Positions 37,253-50,100 of a stretch of 64,000 nt of DNA are shown in pieces. Made by a program: the position numbers and the translations under genes. Below the pieces are notes generated by a model. That model did no database searches and had not been told where the DNA came from. It saw nothing but the letters and a program-made list of their open reading frames with translations. Position 1 is the first letter of the stretch, and every line of letters starts with the position of its first letter. The DNA comes from Engraulis encrasicolus (lineage: Eukaryota; Chordata; Actinopteri; Clupeiformes; Engraulidae). The stretch lies in NCBI RefSeq assembly GCF_034702125.1, contig NC_085870.1:3154071-3218070 (forward strand). Direction: 5' to 3'.

Positions 37253-37906
37253 CTGATTTAGGGCATTTGAACTGGCAAAACAGGCAATTGGAATTGTAGC
37301 TCCTGAATCCAGTGTGCTCATCACTACATTTAGGTTTGTAGCATTCCAAGTCTGCAGCACAAGTCACAACTACTTTTACATTAATACGGTAATTGAATTC
37401 TCAAGGTCTTTAGAGCAGTTCATATCTTTATATTCTCTCTGGTAAAAACTGCTTAGTAATAGCGGATAACTCTGATGAGTGCCATGAACATCCATGGAGT
37501 AGTCTAATAGAATGTAGCCTAGTTTTTGAATTGAATTGAATTGAATATTGCCAACAAATGTGGAAACTTGTCTTCAGTTTCACCATGTGTACACAAGACA
37601 TATAAGACAGGTGGGATATCTAGAGACATTAAATAATTAAGATAAAGACACTCCATTTCATGTTAAAGTCAGGAATACCAGGCCTACTCTTAAATAAATA
37701 AATATGAGACTCAATAAAGAAACATATTAATGTGTACAATTGTAAAATAATGATAATAAAGAAATACTACTCTACCTAAATAAATGATTAAATAATGAAA
37801 ATACCATTTTAAAATAGAATAAAAGAAGTTTATGAATTAGCTGATGATACAGATCCCACTTTGTTTCACATTGACTGCATTTGGGAAAAAATATTTCTGG
37901 TAAACA

Positions 37907-38360
37907 CAGTGTCGGCGCTATGGGGGGGCATTTGTAGGCAGTGCCCCCCCTAGTAGCCACTGGTGCCCCAGCACCCAACACAGGACAAAAAAATATATAA
38001 AACACCTTTAAAACCATTGCATTATGACTGTTCAATTTTAATATCCTTCACTGCTGTGAATTGGCTTGTTGTATTTTTACGGCCTATAAAAGTACAGTAT
38101 AATCCTGGACACATATCGCGTCTGCGCTGAATGTGGTGTCCACCTTGCACTAAACTGTCTTGCTTACAGACATATTGGTGTATTGGTAGGGAGGAGGAAG
38201 TGTTTTCCACAGTAGTAGCGCGATCAGCCTATGCAGTAGGTAGAACTAAACGTGACTGCCACCAGTTCTATGTGGTGAACTTGACTCAAACTTGGTAAAT
38301 GGCAGTGCCCCCCTGTTGTTTACCTACGCCCCCCCAAGAGATGTGCGCTGGAGCCCACTC
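37907..38360. mobile_element. probable hAT-like element
   Basis: Ends CAGTGTCGGCGC and (right, reverse complement) GAGTGGGCTCCAGCGC. Flanked on both sides by CTGGTAAAC. Boundaries are uncertain by one or two bases. Confidence 0.55.
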
Positions 38361-38476
38361 TGGTAAACATTTCTAATGGAATTTGGTACTCTGAATCGTC
38401 TCCCTGTCGGGGCTCAAATTCACAATGCAGAGGGTGTGAGGGGTCACTGATAATGCCCAGTGCCCTCCTGATATTA

Positions 38477-38609
38477 GGCTCGTTCGTGACGACGCAGTAA
38501 GATTTTTGCTTGGCAGTGGGCATGCACACTTTCCCAGTTTGATCGAACTGGGAAAGTGTGCATGCCCACTGCCAAGCAAAAATCTTACTGCTTCGTCACT
38601 AACGAGCCT
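38477..38609. repeat. near-perfect 63-bp inverted repeat (hairpin)
   Basis: Arms 38477-38539 and 38546-38609 with only a few mismatches and a six-base centre TGATCG. Intergenic. Confidence 0.92.
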
Positions 38610-38668
38610 AGCCTATTATCATGGTACATGATCTCCAGGCTTATCTGTGGCTTTCCTAAGCTTTTTGC

Positions 38669-38850
38669 AGTGGTGTAGTTTATTCTTTTGTTGTGGGTAT
38701 ACTGTATATTTGAGCATGTTTTGAGGTGGATATACTGTATATATTTGTGCTATTCTACATAATGGATCAATCAATTTTAAGTGGGTATACTGAAATCCCT
38801 GCAATTGGATATACTGCGTATACCTGCGTTCTACGTAGACTACACCACTG
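38669..38850. mobile_element. hAT-like MITE
   Basis: Ends CAGTGGTGTAGTTTA and TAGACTACACCACTG, the same family as the element at 51550. Internal repeats of GGGTATACTG. The target duplication is unclear because the flanks are T-rich. Confidence 0.65.
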
Positions 38851-39870
38851 GTTTTTGTTTCTTGATTTTTGTGGGTATCTTTATTACTCTGCTCAATTTG
38901 TTTCTCCCCTGCATGTTTAAATTGCCATACCACATACTCATATTAAATGATAAACACTTTCCACTAGGCTCTTGTTTACAGTTTCAACGATGGTGCTGTT
39001 AACGCCAAAACTGTTGAGCTTGCGCAGTAGGTAGGCTTTCAGGATACAGTGAGAAATGGATAATGTGGTCATGCAAATCAGTGGAGTTTGGAAACTTACT
39101 TAGATATTTATCTTCTCATTTTACGTAATTGTTTGGCTGCAGTCCAATGTAGGAATCTGGATCTTGATGTGAGCCTACCCTGAAAGACCATGTGCATGTG
39201 TTTTTTCCTGATAAAACTAGAATTTCCTGATTTTGCAACCTGTAAATGCATATATATAGTTCTTTTCCAAAACACTATATCCACCATTTTTGACTTTTGC
39301 ATTTTAATATTGTAATTTACTGCTAAGAAGTCCTATCATCTATGTGTGAATTCTTGCCATTAAAATGTTTGGAGAACATACTTTTTAAACCTCTATAAAG
39401 TGCATTTTACAATGCAATTCAATTGAATGCCCAATACAAAAATGTCAATTTCCCAACATTCTATAACATGGATATATCTCATTTTGGAAAGGAGCTCTTC
39501 ATTATATAAAACCCACCGTCACCAGAGACATTACTGTGTGGTAACAAAAACACAATGTGTTTTCACATTTCTTGGCTTTTGTTAATTATAGCCCTGGCCT
39601 TCAACATGTACTTAGTTCCCTCTTTGTGTATTTTACCAGTCTCCCTCAACAGTTACAGTAGCTACTTTTTCATGATTATTCAACCAGTGGCCCATGGGCC
39701 CAGGAACTGATTTAGAATTGAATGCACTTCAATAGTGTGTGCTTAAAATCAATGTATTGTACTTCAATTGATTATTTTTATTTATTTATTTTTTTACATA
39801 GAACCCAAAAGCCCATTGAAGTCTCCTTACAACTCTTGTTGAATAGCACTGCTCTCGTGTATCTTCTGTG
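38851..39870. other. intergenic, AT-rich
   Basis: No coding signal and no clear element ends. Confidence 0.55.
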
Positions 39871-39882
39871 GATGAATTGGAC

Positions 39883-40242
39883 CAGTGGTTCCCAACCTTT
39901 TACTCCAGGAACCCATGTTTTTACTATTGTAAGCTTTGGTGACCTAACCACGCAAGCTCCCGCACGAGAGGGAGTAACGGGATACCCTCTGTTTCCTGCG
40001 AAAACTCATTTTAGTTATTTTATTCCTCAATTTGTCTTTGGTCAAATATAGAATAAATGTTTAATGTAGCACTTACATTTTGATGCTTCTATGTATATAT
40101 TAGTTAAATGCTTTGCCATTTATTCAACATGGGCTATACATACTTAAAAGGAAACCCCTTAAATTCAAAAGGGCTCCGCGACCCACTGTGGATCTTTGGC
40201 GACCCATAAGCTGGGTCCCGACCCATAGGTTGGGAACCACTG
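39883..40242. mobile_element. hAT MITE
   Basis: Ends CAGTGGTTCCCAACC and GGTTGGGAACCACTG; exact 8-bp duplication AATTGGAC at 39875-39882 and 40243-40250. Confidence 0.92.
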
Positions 40243-43200
40243 AATTGGACAATAGTATCCCCCCCACTACACCCATCTCAATTAGAAAGATACACACATA
40301 CACGACACACACCTTAAAGTTGAAAGTCATCTTTTATTGCACAATAAAAGATCACATACCATGTTTTGAATGATGGGATTGGTCCACATGGGAATACAGG
40401 AGCTAGTTCAATAAAAAATAAAAAATAAAAACAAAACCCCACGTCTCTCATGTTGCTGTTTTCAGAAAACATTTTTTTTTCTGTTCTTTTTTTTCCCCCC
40501 AATAGCATATGCTCCCATAATACAGTGCACTTGGTTTGCTGAAACTAAGAGCGAACAGTACATCCACTTAGTGAACACTGGCCTTTCAGTTACCGAATGA
40601 GCTGCAGACTATAGCCTACTGTCCTAAACGCAAGCAGCTGAGGAACAGAAACTGTTAAGCATGCATACAGACACCCAATCTGAGCGTTATGCCGTCCGTT
40701 ATGTCATGTGCGGTGCGGTGCGGTGCGGTGCGAGTCGAGTGTTGTTAGGAGTGGTTGCTATGGCCAATACCAGCCTGTCCAAGCATGCAAGGACAAACAC
40801 AGCAGAACACCTAGTACGTAAGAGCCCTGTTTCTCTCCCACGGCGTGCAAATATCTCAGAATAATTGTAGCTCAGCAATTGTTTTCTTTTCTTTTCTTTT
40901 TTTTTGCGAGACAACCTCAACAAACAACTGCCTCGGAGTGTTAAAAATGGGGCCTCATGATGCCAAGGTGTTCCAATTCTTGAATTCTCTGAACCAGACA
41001 CTGTTGCACAAACAAAGTGCGTTTAAAAAACACAGAATAATGGGCTTCTCCCAAACAAAAAGAGAACACCAGTTGCTTCATTGAGAGTACAGTCCAACAG
41101 TATTGGGACTATCAGGTGTAACACGGCAACGTTTTGGATCACAACATTTACAGCTCCTAAAAACTTCCTCTGAATTATCATCTTCGAATTTATTCCATGA
41201 AGAAGACTTTAGTGTACCAGATTCATTGATTTTGCTTTGCCCATAAATGCCTTGGACCCAAAACTCCACATTTGAATGTAGATTTCAGATTTTACAAATG
41301 CTATTCAATAGACAGAAGTATATCTGAATAGAACGTTGCCCGAAGAGTCTTGGGCAAAACTTTGAGAACAGACATTTATAAAGTTACAGCCAGTAATGTT
41401 CATAGAGTATCAACACTACTCTGAGGCATGTGTCGTGTGCGTGTATGTGTGTGTTTTTTCTTCCAGCAAATCTGAAACTACCTCTGCTTCAGTTGAGGGC
41501 ATACCAACAAAAGAAACGTCATCATAAACATTCACTGCGGGGGGCAACAACAGTACTGTACTGCACATGATGAGAGCAAAATCTTTAAAAATCAGCAACC
41601 GTTATGCATACAGTAAGTTTGAATACAGGTAGATAAAATAAAATAATAATAAACAAAAATCTGTGGTGTAAAATAAATATATGGGGAAAAAAACCCAAAC
41701 CAACAAAAGAAGCTTTTGAATATCAGTCTTGCCTTCCAATATATGGAGCAGTTGTGGAGGAGGAGTGAGTTTAACAACATGGATGGTTGACATGATGACC
41801 ATTTTGAAAACGATACTTCCATACTGCACTTTTTTATTTTATTTTAGCTGAGCCATGTCTGAATCTAAATACAAGGGCTTTTTCATATCAAGAATGCATG
41901 AAAGGTAAAACAAGATGTCCTTCTGACAGACTAATACTTGCCCGCATCTCCATGTGGTAAATCTGTTTTGTTTTTTTGGGGGGGATGTGAATTCTCTGAA
42001 GACCCTAAAAACTGGGCATCAAAAAAATCTTTTTTGTTTTTGTTTTTCTGCAACAGGGCATTTTGTGATCAAGCTTTTAAGACCCTTTGGACTCACCATC
42101 TAATCAACAGGTTTCTGAACAGCCCCTTTGTTCTCTATAGTCGCGACTCATATATGGCATCTGAAATACAACAGAAGGCCCCCTTAGTGACATCATGTGA
42201 ACAAAAAAAACTATCAAAAAAACAAACTCGAATTTACTCCAACATGATCAAATGAAACCGTTCACAAGTTAAAACACCCATACAATGACAACAATCTGAT
42301 CACAGGCTTGAACAGAGACGTCGATTAACATCAGGAATCATGTTAAAACGTTGTGACGACTGATGATGATGATTGGTATCCATGACTACCCTACAGTACA
42401 TACATCATAAGTGACATGATCATCACATCCACATAACAAATATGGGCCAGGACCTCTCACGGGAACCAAGAGGACGACTCACCAGTCCCTCATGTCCAAC
42501 CTTGTTATTACAATTGTGCTTTTGATTATGGTGATTTTTCTGAATGGTAGTTTTTTTTTCCGGCTCTTCTCTACAATACCATGGGAAAGAGATACTTGTA
42601 AGTAACATATTCGTCTCAGAGTGAGTTTAAAATAAGGCCAGGAGTATAATACGTCATTTAAAAATGAGAATTGGGAGAGTTGCAGGCTGTTCAGAGGCAC
42701 GTTCCGTTCTCATAAGAAGCCCACTTAACGATCAATAGGGTATGATTGGCCACGGAGGCTTTCTGTTTCAAACCATCAAGCCGTACACAAAATACTTTGA
42801 TATATACTTTCCAACATGTAGATGTAACAAACATCCATATATAAAAAACACTAACTAAATAAGGCATTGTATATTTAACATAACTGACATAAGATACATG
42901 AAATGGTGCCACATTTGGTGAAATTTTGGCAAAGAAAAAGATTTATATATATATATACTATATATATATTTAAGAAAAAAAAATCTAACTGAAAAAAAAC
43001 AAACAAACTTAAAACCAAAAATAAATTATGGAGTCACGAGATGTGACAAGGCAACAATAATGCTTGAAGAATGAAGGTGACTTAAGGTGAGACAAAGATA
43101 TAATTACATGTCTAACAACAAAATGTCCATGATGATGGGCCATGTCTTGTGCAAGCGTGCGCATGCATCCACACAAACACTCACCGAAAGAAAAAACAAA

Positions 43201-43722
43201 GAGAACCAACAAGATGAGAGACCAGACCGCCAGACGGACAGACAAGAGTACAGGAATACACTTACAGGTAAACATTCACCAAAAAAGACTGTGCAAAAAA
43301 AACAGAAAGAACGTGAACTCAAGAAGTAATTCGGCCGAAAAAGCCTAGTCTAAAAAGTACACCCAAAAAAAGAGACCCTGTTGTGAAATTCTGGCAAGGA
43401 AAAAAAAAACAAAAAACTACCTTTGTAACCATCTACAATGTACAGTTATGTGAAATACAGGAAACACTGGTACAGAGTTTGCCATTTTCCCCAGCTTGGT
43501 GCAAAACAGTGGAGATGAGGGGGGGGAAAGACAACTGAATATGTGGTGTGCTTTGTAAACAAAAGTAACAGCAATATACAGCGAAAGAAAGAAAAAAAAA
43601 CAGATTTACATTTTCATTTCAGAAGTCTTAGCATGACCTATTCTACAAGGATCTGAAAATGAATCTGAGGGGGGAACGCCAGACCAGAGCCTTTCTACTG
43701 CGATTGAGTAGGAAGTGTAGGC

Positions 43723-43791
43723 CAGTGGTTCCCAACCTATGGGTCGGGACCCAACCTATGGGTCCCTGGAGAAAAAGGTTGGGAACCACTG
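43723..43791. mobile_element. 69-bp hAT micro-MITE
   Basis: Same ends as the element at 39883 (CAGTGGTTCCCAACCT), with exact 8-bp duplication GTGTAGGC at 43715-43722 and 43792-43799. It is almost all inverted repeat. Confidence 0.9.
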
Positions 43792-44692
43792 GTGTAGGCC
43801 TTCCCCACTGGTAAGTTTTCTTTTCTCTCACGCTGGCCTGAGGTCCTGCCAGGCCTCTCTGCTCTTGTCGTCACATTGGGGCAAACGGGTGGGGATGGAT
43901 GGACCGCTTTAATTGTGTTGCTGTTTTGTTATGTGTCTTTTTATTTTTCCACATTTGTTTTCTAAATGAGTGCTTCCTCATGCCCCACTCTGACCTCCAC
44001 CAATATCTATGGTCTCTATCATTCTTTCTCTTCCTTTCTCTATCCCTCTCTCTCTCTCTCTCTCTCTCTCTACCTGAAGTTCTGTCATGGCACAATGGAT
44101 CTGGTTCTGGATCCATCTTATCTGTCGGTGACATTCATTCACAATCACCTGCCCGGTTGGGTGACTGAGGATAAAAAGATAAAAATCCGAGTCTTTTTTG
44201 ACTTGCTAATGATCTGTATTTCTATTAGCTATTCAAAGAGTTCAATCAGGATTGTTCTTTGCCTTTGATTTTAAACACACAACTACTGGTAATCAAGTAT
44301 TCTGCTGTATCCCATAGTACAGTATGTAGTAGAATCTGTAATACCTCTAATCTCTGGGTATAGGCATTCATAAAATGTTGGCTCTTTTTTAATATACCGT
44401 TAAAACATATAGTACTGTTACATAGCAGCTGCATGATTAAAATTAGGTCGGACAGCAAAAAAAAAAGGTCTCCAGTCCGCTAAAGGCTACTAACATTGCA
44501 CAAAGAGGACTCTTTTCATCTTAATGTGTCCTTGTGTGCAAGACAAGACCCGTCCGTCACAGAGAAGAGACGAGGATGGCCAGTGAGTGGAGATTTATTT
44601 TTGACCCTGTAACACCATCGACACGTAACGCCATCCTTCATCACCGCAACCTCTCTGGTCCCTTTAAGACAACACTCCAGTGCCTCACCATG

Positions 44693-44875
44693 TCACGCTC
44701 TGGGGGTATACTGTGGCGCAGTGCACCCATACCGTATGTATGGCCTATTTGGGGACCCATGGGGACCCAGGTTCGAATCCGGCCTTGGTAATTTCCCAAC
44801 CCTACCCCATATCTGTCTCCAGCTCGTCTCCCGTCTCCTCTCAAACTATCCTATCCAATAAAGACCCAAAGAAAA
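44693..44875 (+). mobile_element. tRNA-derived SINE
   Basis: B box GGTTCGAATCC near 44770-44780, then the same TCTCC-rich body and CAATAAAGACCCAAAG tail. Confidence 0.82.
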
Positions 44876-45043
44876 AATCTTTTCATGTTCTGCACTCTAC
44901 TGCATGTCGAATGCTATCGGCAGGGGTTGGCCTCTCCTCGCCTCGCCTCCTCCACAGCCTTATGGAGATGCAGTCCACATGGATCGATCGCACCACAATG
45001 ACTTCATTGGCCCTCTGCGATCCGATCGTACGCCTCTCTTCTA

Positions 45044-45085
<42 letters not shown>

Positions 45086-45613
45086 TCTCCATCTCCCACA
45101 TTACAGCTCCCAATAGACTCAGTGGCCCCCAGGCAGGCAGGCAGGCAGGCACTGCACCGTAATCGTAATAGCGCAATATCGCCGCTCGCTGCTGCTGTCA
45201 CTGTTGCCATGGACATGATGAGAATGACTGCTTGCGGTTCAGCTGCGTAACTCGCTGCCAAGATAGCTGTGCGCGCTTGCATGCAGAAGAAGAGTCCATC
45301 GTTTACCGGATTTGCTTTTTTTCTCTTTCCCATGGAGCGGGGGGTGGAGGAGTGGAGTGGGCTGAAGTGGAGTGGAGTGGGGGGTATAGGGGAGTGTGTG
45401 TTTGTGTATTTGTGTTTTTCTTTTTCTTTTTTCCAGAGAGCACATTACGTTCAGTACGGACAAGAGTTTTTTCTATAAACATTAATATGTGGATAACTTA
45501 AAAGTCTTTACATGGAAACCGATGGACACATCACTAAGTGAACTCCATTGCACAGTTGAGAGGGGACAAAGAAACGTTCGCCACAGGTGATGCCGGTGGC
45601 AGTTTTTTTTTTC

Positions 45614-47191
45614 TCACTGCGAGCCACCCTCACCCCCCTCCTCCCCCTCCTCCCTTATGAGCCCTCCACACTCCTCCCGTACGTCGCTCTCGGGGGGCAG
45701 TTTGTCGTCTTTCCCTTCCTCCTCCTCCTCCACCTCCTTCATCTGTTGCTGTGCAGCAAGCTCCCTTTCTGTCACCTGTCCCTGCTCCTCCTCCTCTCTG
45801 CTCACCACCACCATGTTCCCTCCCGGTGGGAGCTGCTCGATGCCAGGGGTCTCTCGACCGCCATTGTCCTGACCCTTGCTGCCATGTGAGTCTGATGGCT
45901 CCTGGCTCTGCAGGGGGGGTGCGCCCCTCCTCCTGCCCTCCTCCTCCTCTAAGGGGACGACGCTGTTGCTGTTCACCATCGCCCCTGTTTGTCCGACTTC
46001 CAGCGGCCTTGTCTGCAGTGTCACCGGAGAAACACTTACAGGTACATCGGCAGGCCCTCTGGCGAGCAGGCTACCACTACTGCTGCTGTTATCCACGTGA
46101 GGGCTCCCTGCCCTCCCAGCATGCACTGCACTCCCATCCACTACCACTCCCTCCTCCCGCACCTTCTTCCTCTTCCTCTTGGGGCTGCCCGAGCTGTCTG
46201 CCGCCGTGGCAGAGGCAGGAGAGGGGGAGGGGGAGGGGGGCATGCCGGGCAGCGCCATGATGCTGCCGTGCGGCAGGAACATGTGGGGGTACAGCAGGCC
46301 GTGCGACATGCCGGGGATCAGGAAGGGGTTAAAGGTCAGGTGGCTGCCCGCGCTGCTAATGCTGGCCGTGCTGCTGCTCACTGCCGCCGCGGCGCTCGTC
46401 ATCACGTGACCTCCCATCGTCACGACCACGCCACCGCCACCACTCCCGGACTTCCCTGTCGATGTCGATGTCGCCGGCGCTCCTCGTTCGTCCGCCTTGC
46501 GCTGCTTCTCGCCACCGGCGGCGGATGAAGACGCGTTGGTGGTGGAGGAGGAGTCGGCGGGTGCAGGGCTGGGCCCGCCACCTGTCGCGGGGCTCGGGGT
46601 GGTGGAGGAGGAGGAGGTGACGACTGTGGACGAGGAGGAGGAGGAGGAGGAAGAAAAGGAGGACTGGATGATGGAGGTAGGGGTTGGAGAAGAGGCAGAG
46701 GCCGAGGCGGAGGGAGAGGAGGAGGAGGACGGGGGATGATGTGGCGGAGGAGGAGGATGCGGAGGATGAGGATGCGGCCCGCTGCTCATCAGGCCGCTCA
46801 CGCTGAACATGGGCGGCTGCACCGCCGCCATGCCGTGGAGCATCATGGGTAGCATGCTGATGCCGTTGTTCTTGCCGTCGTCGCCCGGCCCGCCCCCAGC
46901 GGCGCCCGCGGGCACCGCCGCGAAGCCGTGCGGGAAGCCCATGAGGCCGGCGAGCGGGATGCCCGACACGCTGCGCTGGCCCTGCTGCAGGCTCACCAGG
47001 TCCATGCTGCCGATCAGGCCGCCGTTCATGAACAGGGCGCCCATGCCGGCGGGCGTGTCGGGCGGGAGGAGGGGGAGGGGCCCCGCTTTCAGCATCTCGC
47101 TGCGGGGACGTCGGCCTCTGCGGCGGGGCCCCGGGTCGCGGCTGACGGGCTCCGTCAGGATACGGGCAAACTTGCCTTCCGGAAGGAAACC
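45614..47191 (-). CDS. chd6: chd6 terminal exon and stop
   Basis: 525 codons plus TGA at 45614-45616. Encodes [62 protein letters not shown], a long Ser/Pro/His-rich region with a Ser run, [20 protein letters not shown], a basic [12 protein letters not shown] stretch that could be a nuclear localisation signal, and an acidic Glu/Gly-rich end. Acceptor CCCCCAG|GGTTTC. Confidence 0.92.
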   Translation of the reverse strand, partial: GFLPEGKFARILTEPVSRDPGPRRRGRRPRSEMLKAGPLPLLPPDTPAGMGALFMNGGLIGSMDLVSLQQGQRSVSGIPLAGLMGFPHGFAAVPAGAAGGGPGDDGKNNGISMLPMMLHGMAAVQPPMFSVSGLMSSGPHPHPPHPPPPPHHPPSSSSSPSASASASSPTPTSIIQSSFSSSSSSSSSTVVTSSSSTTPSPATGGGPSPAPADSSSTTNASSSAAGGEKQRKADERGAPATSTSTGKSGSGGGGVVVTMGGHVMTSAAAAVSSSTASISSAGSHLTFNPFLIPGMSHGLLYPHMFLPHGSIMALPGMPPSPSPSPASATAADSSGSPKRKRKKVREEGVVVDGSAVHAGRAGSPHVDNSSSSGSLLARGPADVPVSVSPVTLQTRPLEVGQTGAMVNSNSVVPLEEEEGRRRGAPPLQSQEPSDSHGSKGQDNGGRETPGIEQLPPGGNMVVVSREEEEQGQVTERELAAQQQMKEVEEEEEGKDDKLPPESDVREECGGLIREEGEEGGEGGSQ

Positions 47192-50100
47192 CTGGGGGAA
47201 AAGAAGAGGAGAGAGGCGGGAGAGGGAAGAGGTCGCCGTTACTTATAGGGTAGTTATACGGTAGGGCAGGGTTTCCCAAACTGGGGTGCGTGCACCCCTG
47301 GGGGTGCGCGGCCTGCCACAAGGGGGTGCGCAAGCTGAATTGAGAAATGGCGAATACGTGTGTTTTTATACATACATTAATGAAAATTAAGTCGTTTTTT
47401 ATTTAATGGTGCATTGTATGCTTGAAGAAACATGAAGTCTATTGGAAATGATGATTTCCTAAATGACTCTGCATAATGTGCAATGACTTGTGCACTGAAG
47501 CTATATTTGAGTGGCCATAAGTACACCAAAACATTCGCTTAGGGGGTGTGCGAACCACATTGAAATGTACAAGGGGTACAAGGAAAAAAGTTTGGGAACC
47601 ACTGCTTAGGGTATAACTCAATATCTAACCTCTAGTCCAGTGGTTCCCAACCTTTTTCTTCAGGGACCCATGTTATTTCCCCTTGTCTAGTCACCTTGAC
47701 AAAACACATTTGCTAAATGCTGACATCAATAATGTACTGCAATGTCTAATGCAATGTATTGTGCTCTTTATCTCAAGAAAAAGGCCAAGGGCATTTAAAA
47801 AAAAAAAACATACACAAACACACTCACCGAATGCTTGACCACTTCGGCCCAGTCAGGTGCCACGCAGTACTCCAAGTTGGCGTCCAGCCATCGAGACAGC
47901 TCCTTTATGGCCGGGGCCATCGCACCACCCAGCTTCAACACAACACAACACAAGACAAGAGACAACACACCACCGTCACTCACCACTACAGCTAGACGGG
48001 ACAGCACTCTGTTCAGGGTCATTATTATATTGCATCATGACAGAGACTTAATACATAGAGCAGTCAGCTAACCAGGTCCACAGCCAGGGTTGCCAGATGA
48101 GGCTGATGATTTCCAGCCCAAAAAATGTTCAAAACCCGCCTAGAAGCACAAAATCCCGCCCAATTCTATTGATTTCTATGGGGAAAAGTTGGCGGGTTTT
48201 TCTGCTAAATGCCATTTTTTTCCTGTAGACGGCCATCCCAAGCAGCCCAATTGGGCGGGAAACAGCCCAATCTGGCAACACTGCCCATAGCACCTCCCAG
48301 CTTATTCGTACTGTCCTAATATAGTGACATGGCAGGTACAGGAGTTGCCCAGCAACAGAAAAGGCTGCAGGTTTGATTTCTTTCCACTTTGTCTTGGCAA
48401 GGCCAGAGTGTCTTTGAACAGAGCTGAAAGGGTGTTGATAATGTTGGGGGTAACGCGTTACTAAGTAACGTCGTTACGTAATTTAATTACTTTTGGCACT
48501 AACGTAGGAACGTAACGCATTACTCTTCAAATTTCAGTAATTTAATTACAGTTACTGGGCTGCCGTAACGGTCGTTACTCGTTATAAATTTCAGCCTTGA
48601 AATCATCTTAAGGTCTGCTGTTATCAGTAGGCCTAGTTCTAGATGCGCGAAGAGCTCTGGGCTGTTTTCCCCAGCCCTTCTCGAGCTCTCGGAAGTGGGT
48701 GTGTGAGAGCGCGCGCACGCAGACTGCTGTTCCTTCCTCGTGCATGCAAGGTCTTTCACTGGGACTTTCATGAGCCCATTGCGCTGTGATGTGGTTAACC
48801 TATACTACAATACTTGGAGTTCCACCATCATTTTTTTCTAACCTTTTAATTTACGCCATAGAGGGAAAGTGAAAGTGATTCGCTGCGCAGTTAACTCTAT
48901 AGTCATTCCGAGTTCATCGTTACGCAAATGCATTCTAAAACAGCTGTACCCCATATCGCAAATGCCATAGCCTCTTTTGTGCTCACTGATGACAGTTAAA
49001 TAGGCTACACGGCAAAAAAAAACAAAAAAACAATTTGGGTAGCTCCGTCAGCAGCAGCAGCCAGCGCGAGTCAAGTAATTGGGAATAATAACGTGAGAAC
49101 AACTTACAGCGCAAGCAACACCATGGCGTTGAGGCCGCCACGTTCTTCAGGCTATTCAAATGTGCCTGATCAAACCGTCTTCCAGCACGAACGGATTCTG
49201 CATTCGGCAGAATCTTTAATAATAATGTTGATGCATATGCAATGCAATGCGCAGGAAACTGAAAGGCTTTGGAGTAGCCTAAGCTGCAACATCTAGGAGA
49301 GGATGTAAGCAGAGTGTCCTACCGATAACATCTCTGTTTGGTATGGCCACCTCACCTTACTCATTCTGTTTTTATTCTGTGAGACCAAAAGTAATTTTAA
49401 TGCTGACATGACAATAAAAGACAATATTCTATTCTATGGTGTAATGTTAGACTAGATTCAAATGTATTGACACTGTTATAAACAGGCCTACAGGGCAATC
49501 ATGAAATGCATTTTAGATGTGAGAATGACAATAGGCCTATATGAGGGATTCCATAGAGGTAGGCCTACAGTTTGCACAGATTAAAATATTACACAGCCGG
49601 CTTACAACCTTGGGAAGCAGGTGTATTATGAGGTGTGCTGGTTAAAATCCCTTTTCCCACGAAAAAGTAAAGTAAAGTAATAAGTAACAAGTTACTTTTT
49701 AAATTTAGTAATAAGTAAAGTAATTCAGTTACAATTGAACGCAGTAACTAAAGTAAAGTAACTAACTACTTTTAAAAAGTAACTTACCCAACACTGGGTG
49801 TTGATAATGTACGTATGTGGCCTTAAGCGCTATGAGTAGCAGTACTCTGCGGAGACTACAGTAGGAGCATGGTATAAAAATGCTCTCCATTCACTTAATA
49901 TTTGTAATCAGTGAATGTCAAAGCCATCTACTTCCTGAACAAACAACCGCACTGCTTTTACATTGAGATCGCATCACTGCAAAGACCTGTACCCTTATAA
50001 GAACATAAAGAAACTACTGAAAGACTATATGCAGCATAGGGATCAGGTATGAGGGATCAGGTATGAGGTATCAGGTATGAGGTATCAGGTTGATGAGTGA

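Larger units (their letters stand above)
40310..45613 (-). other. chd6: probable chd6 3' UTR
   Basis: AT-rich sequence downstream of the chd6 stop with no coding signal. A minus-strand AATAAA at about 40332-40337 is a candidate end; other signals may be used. It contains a 69-bp hAT MITE (43723), a SINE (44693), and CT repeats at 44045 and 45050. The extent is inferred. Confidence 0.4.

Noticed and set aside
46356..47333. Long minus-strand frame overlapping the chd6 last exon in another frame
   Set aside because: Its Pro/Arg/His-rich content is the shadow of the GC-rich Ser/Pro coding sequence in the true frame.
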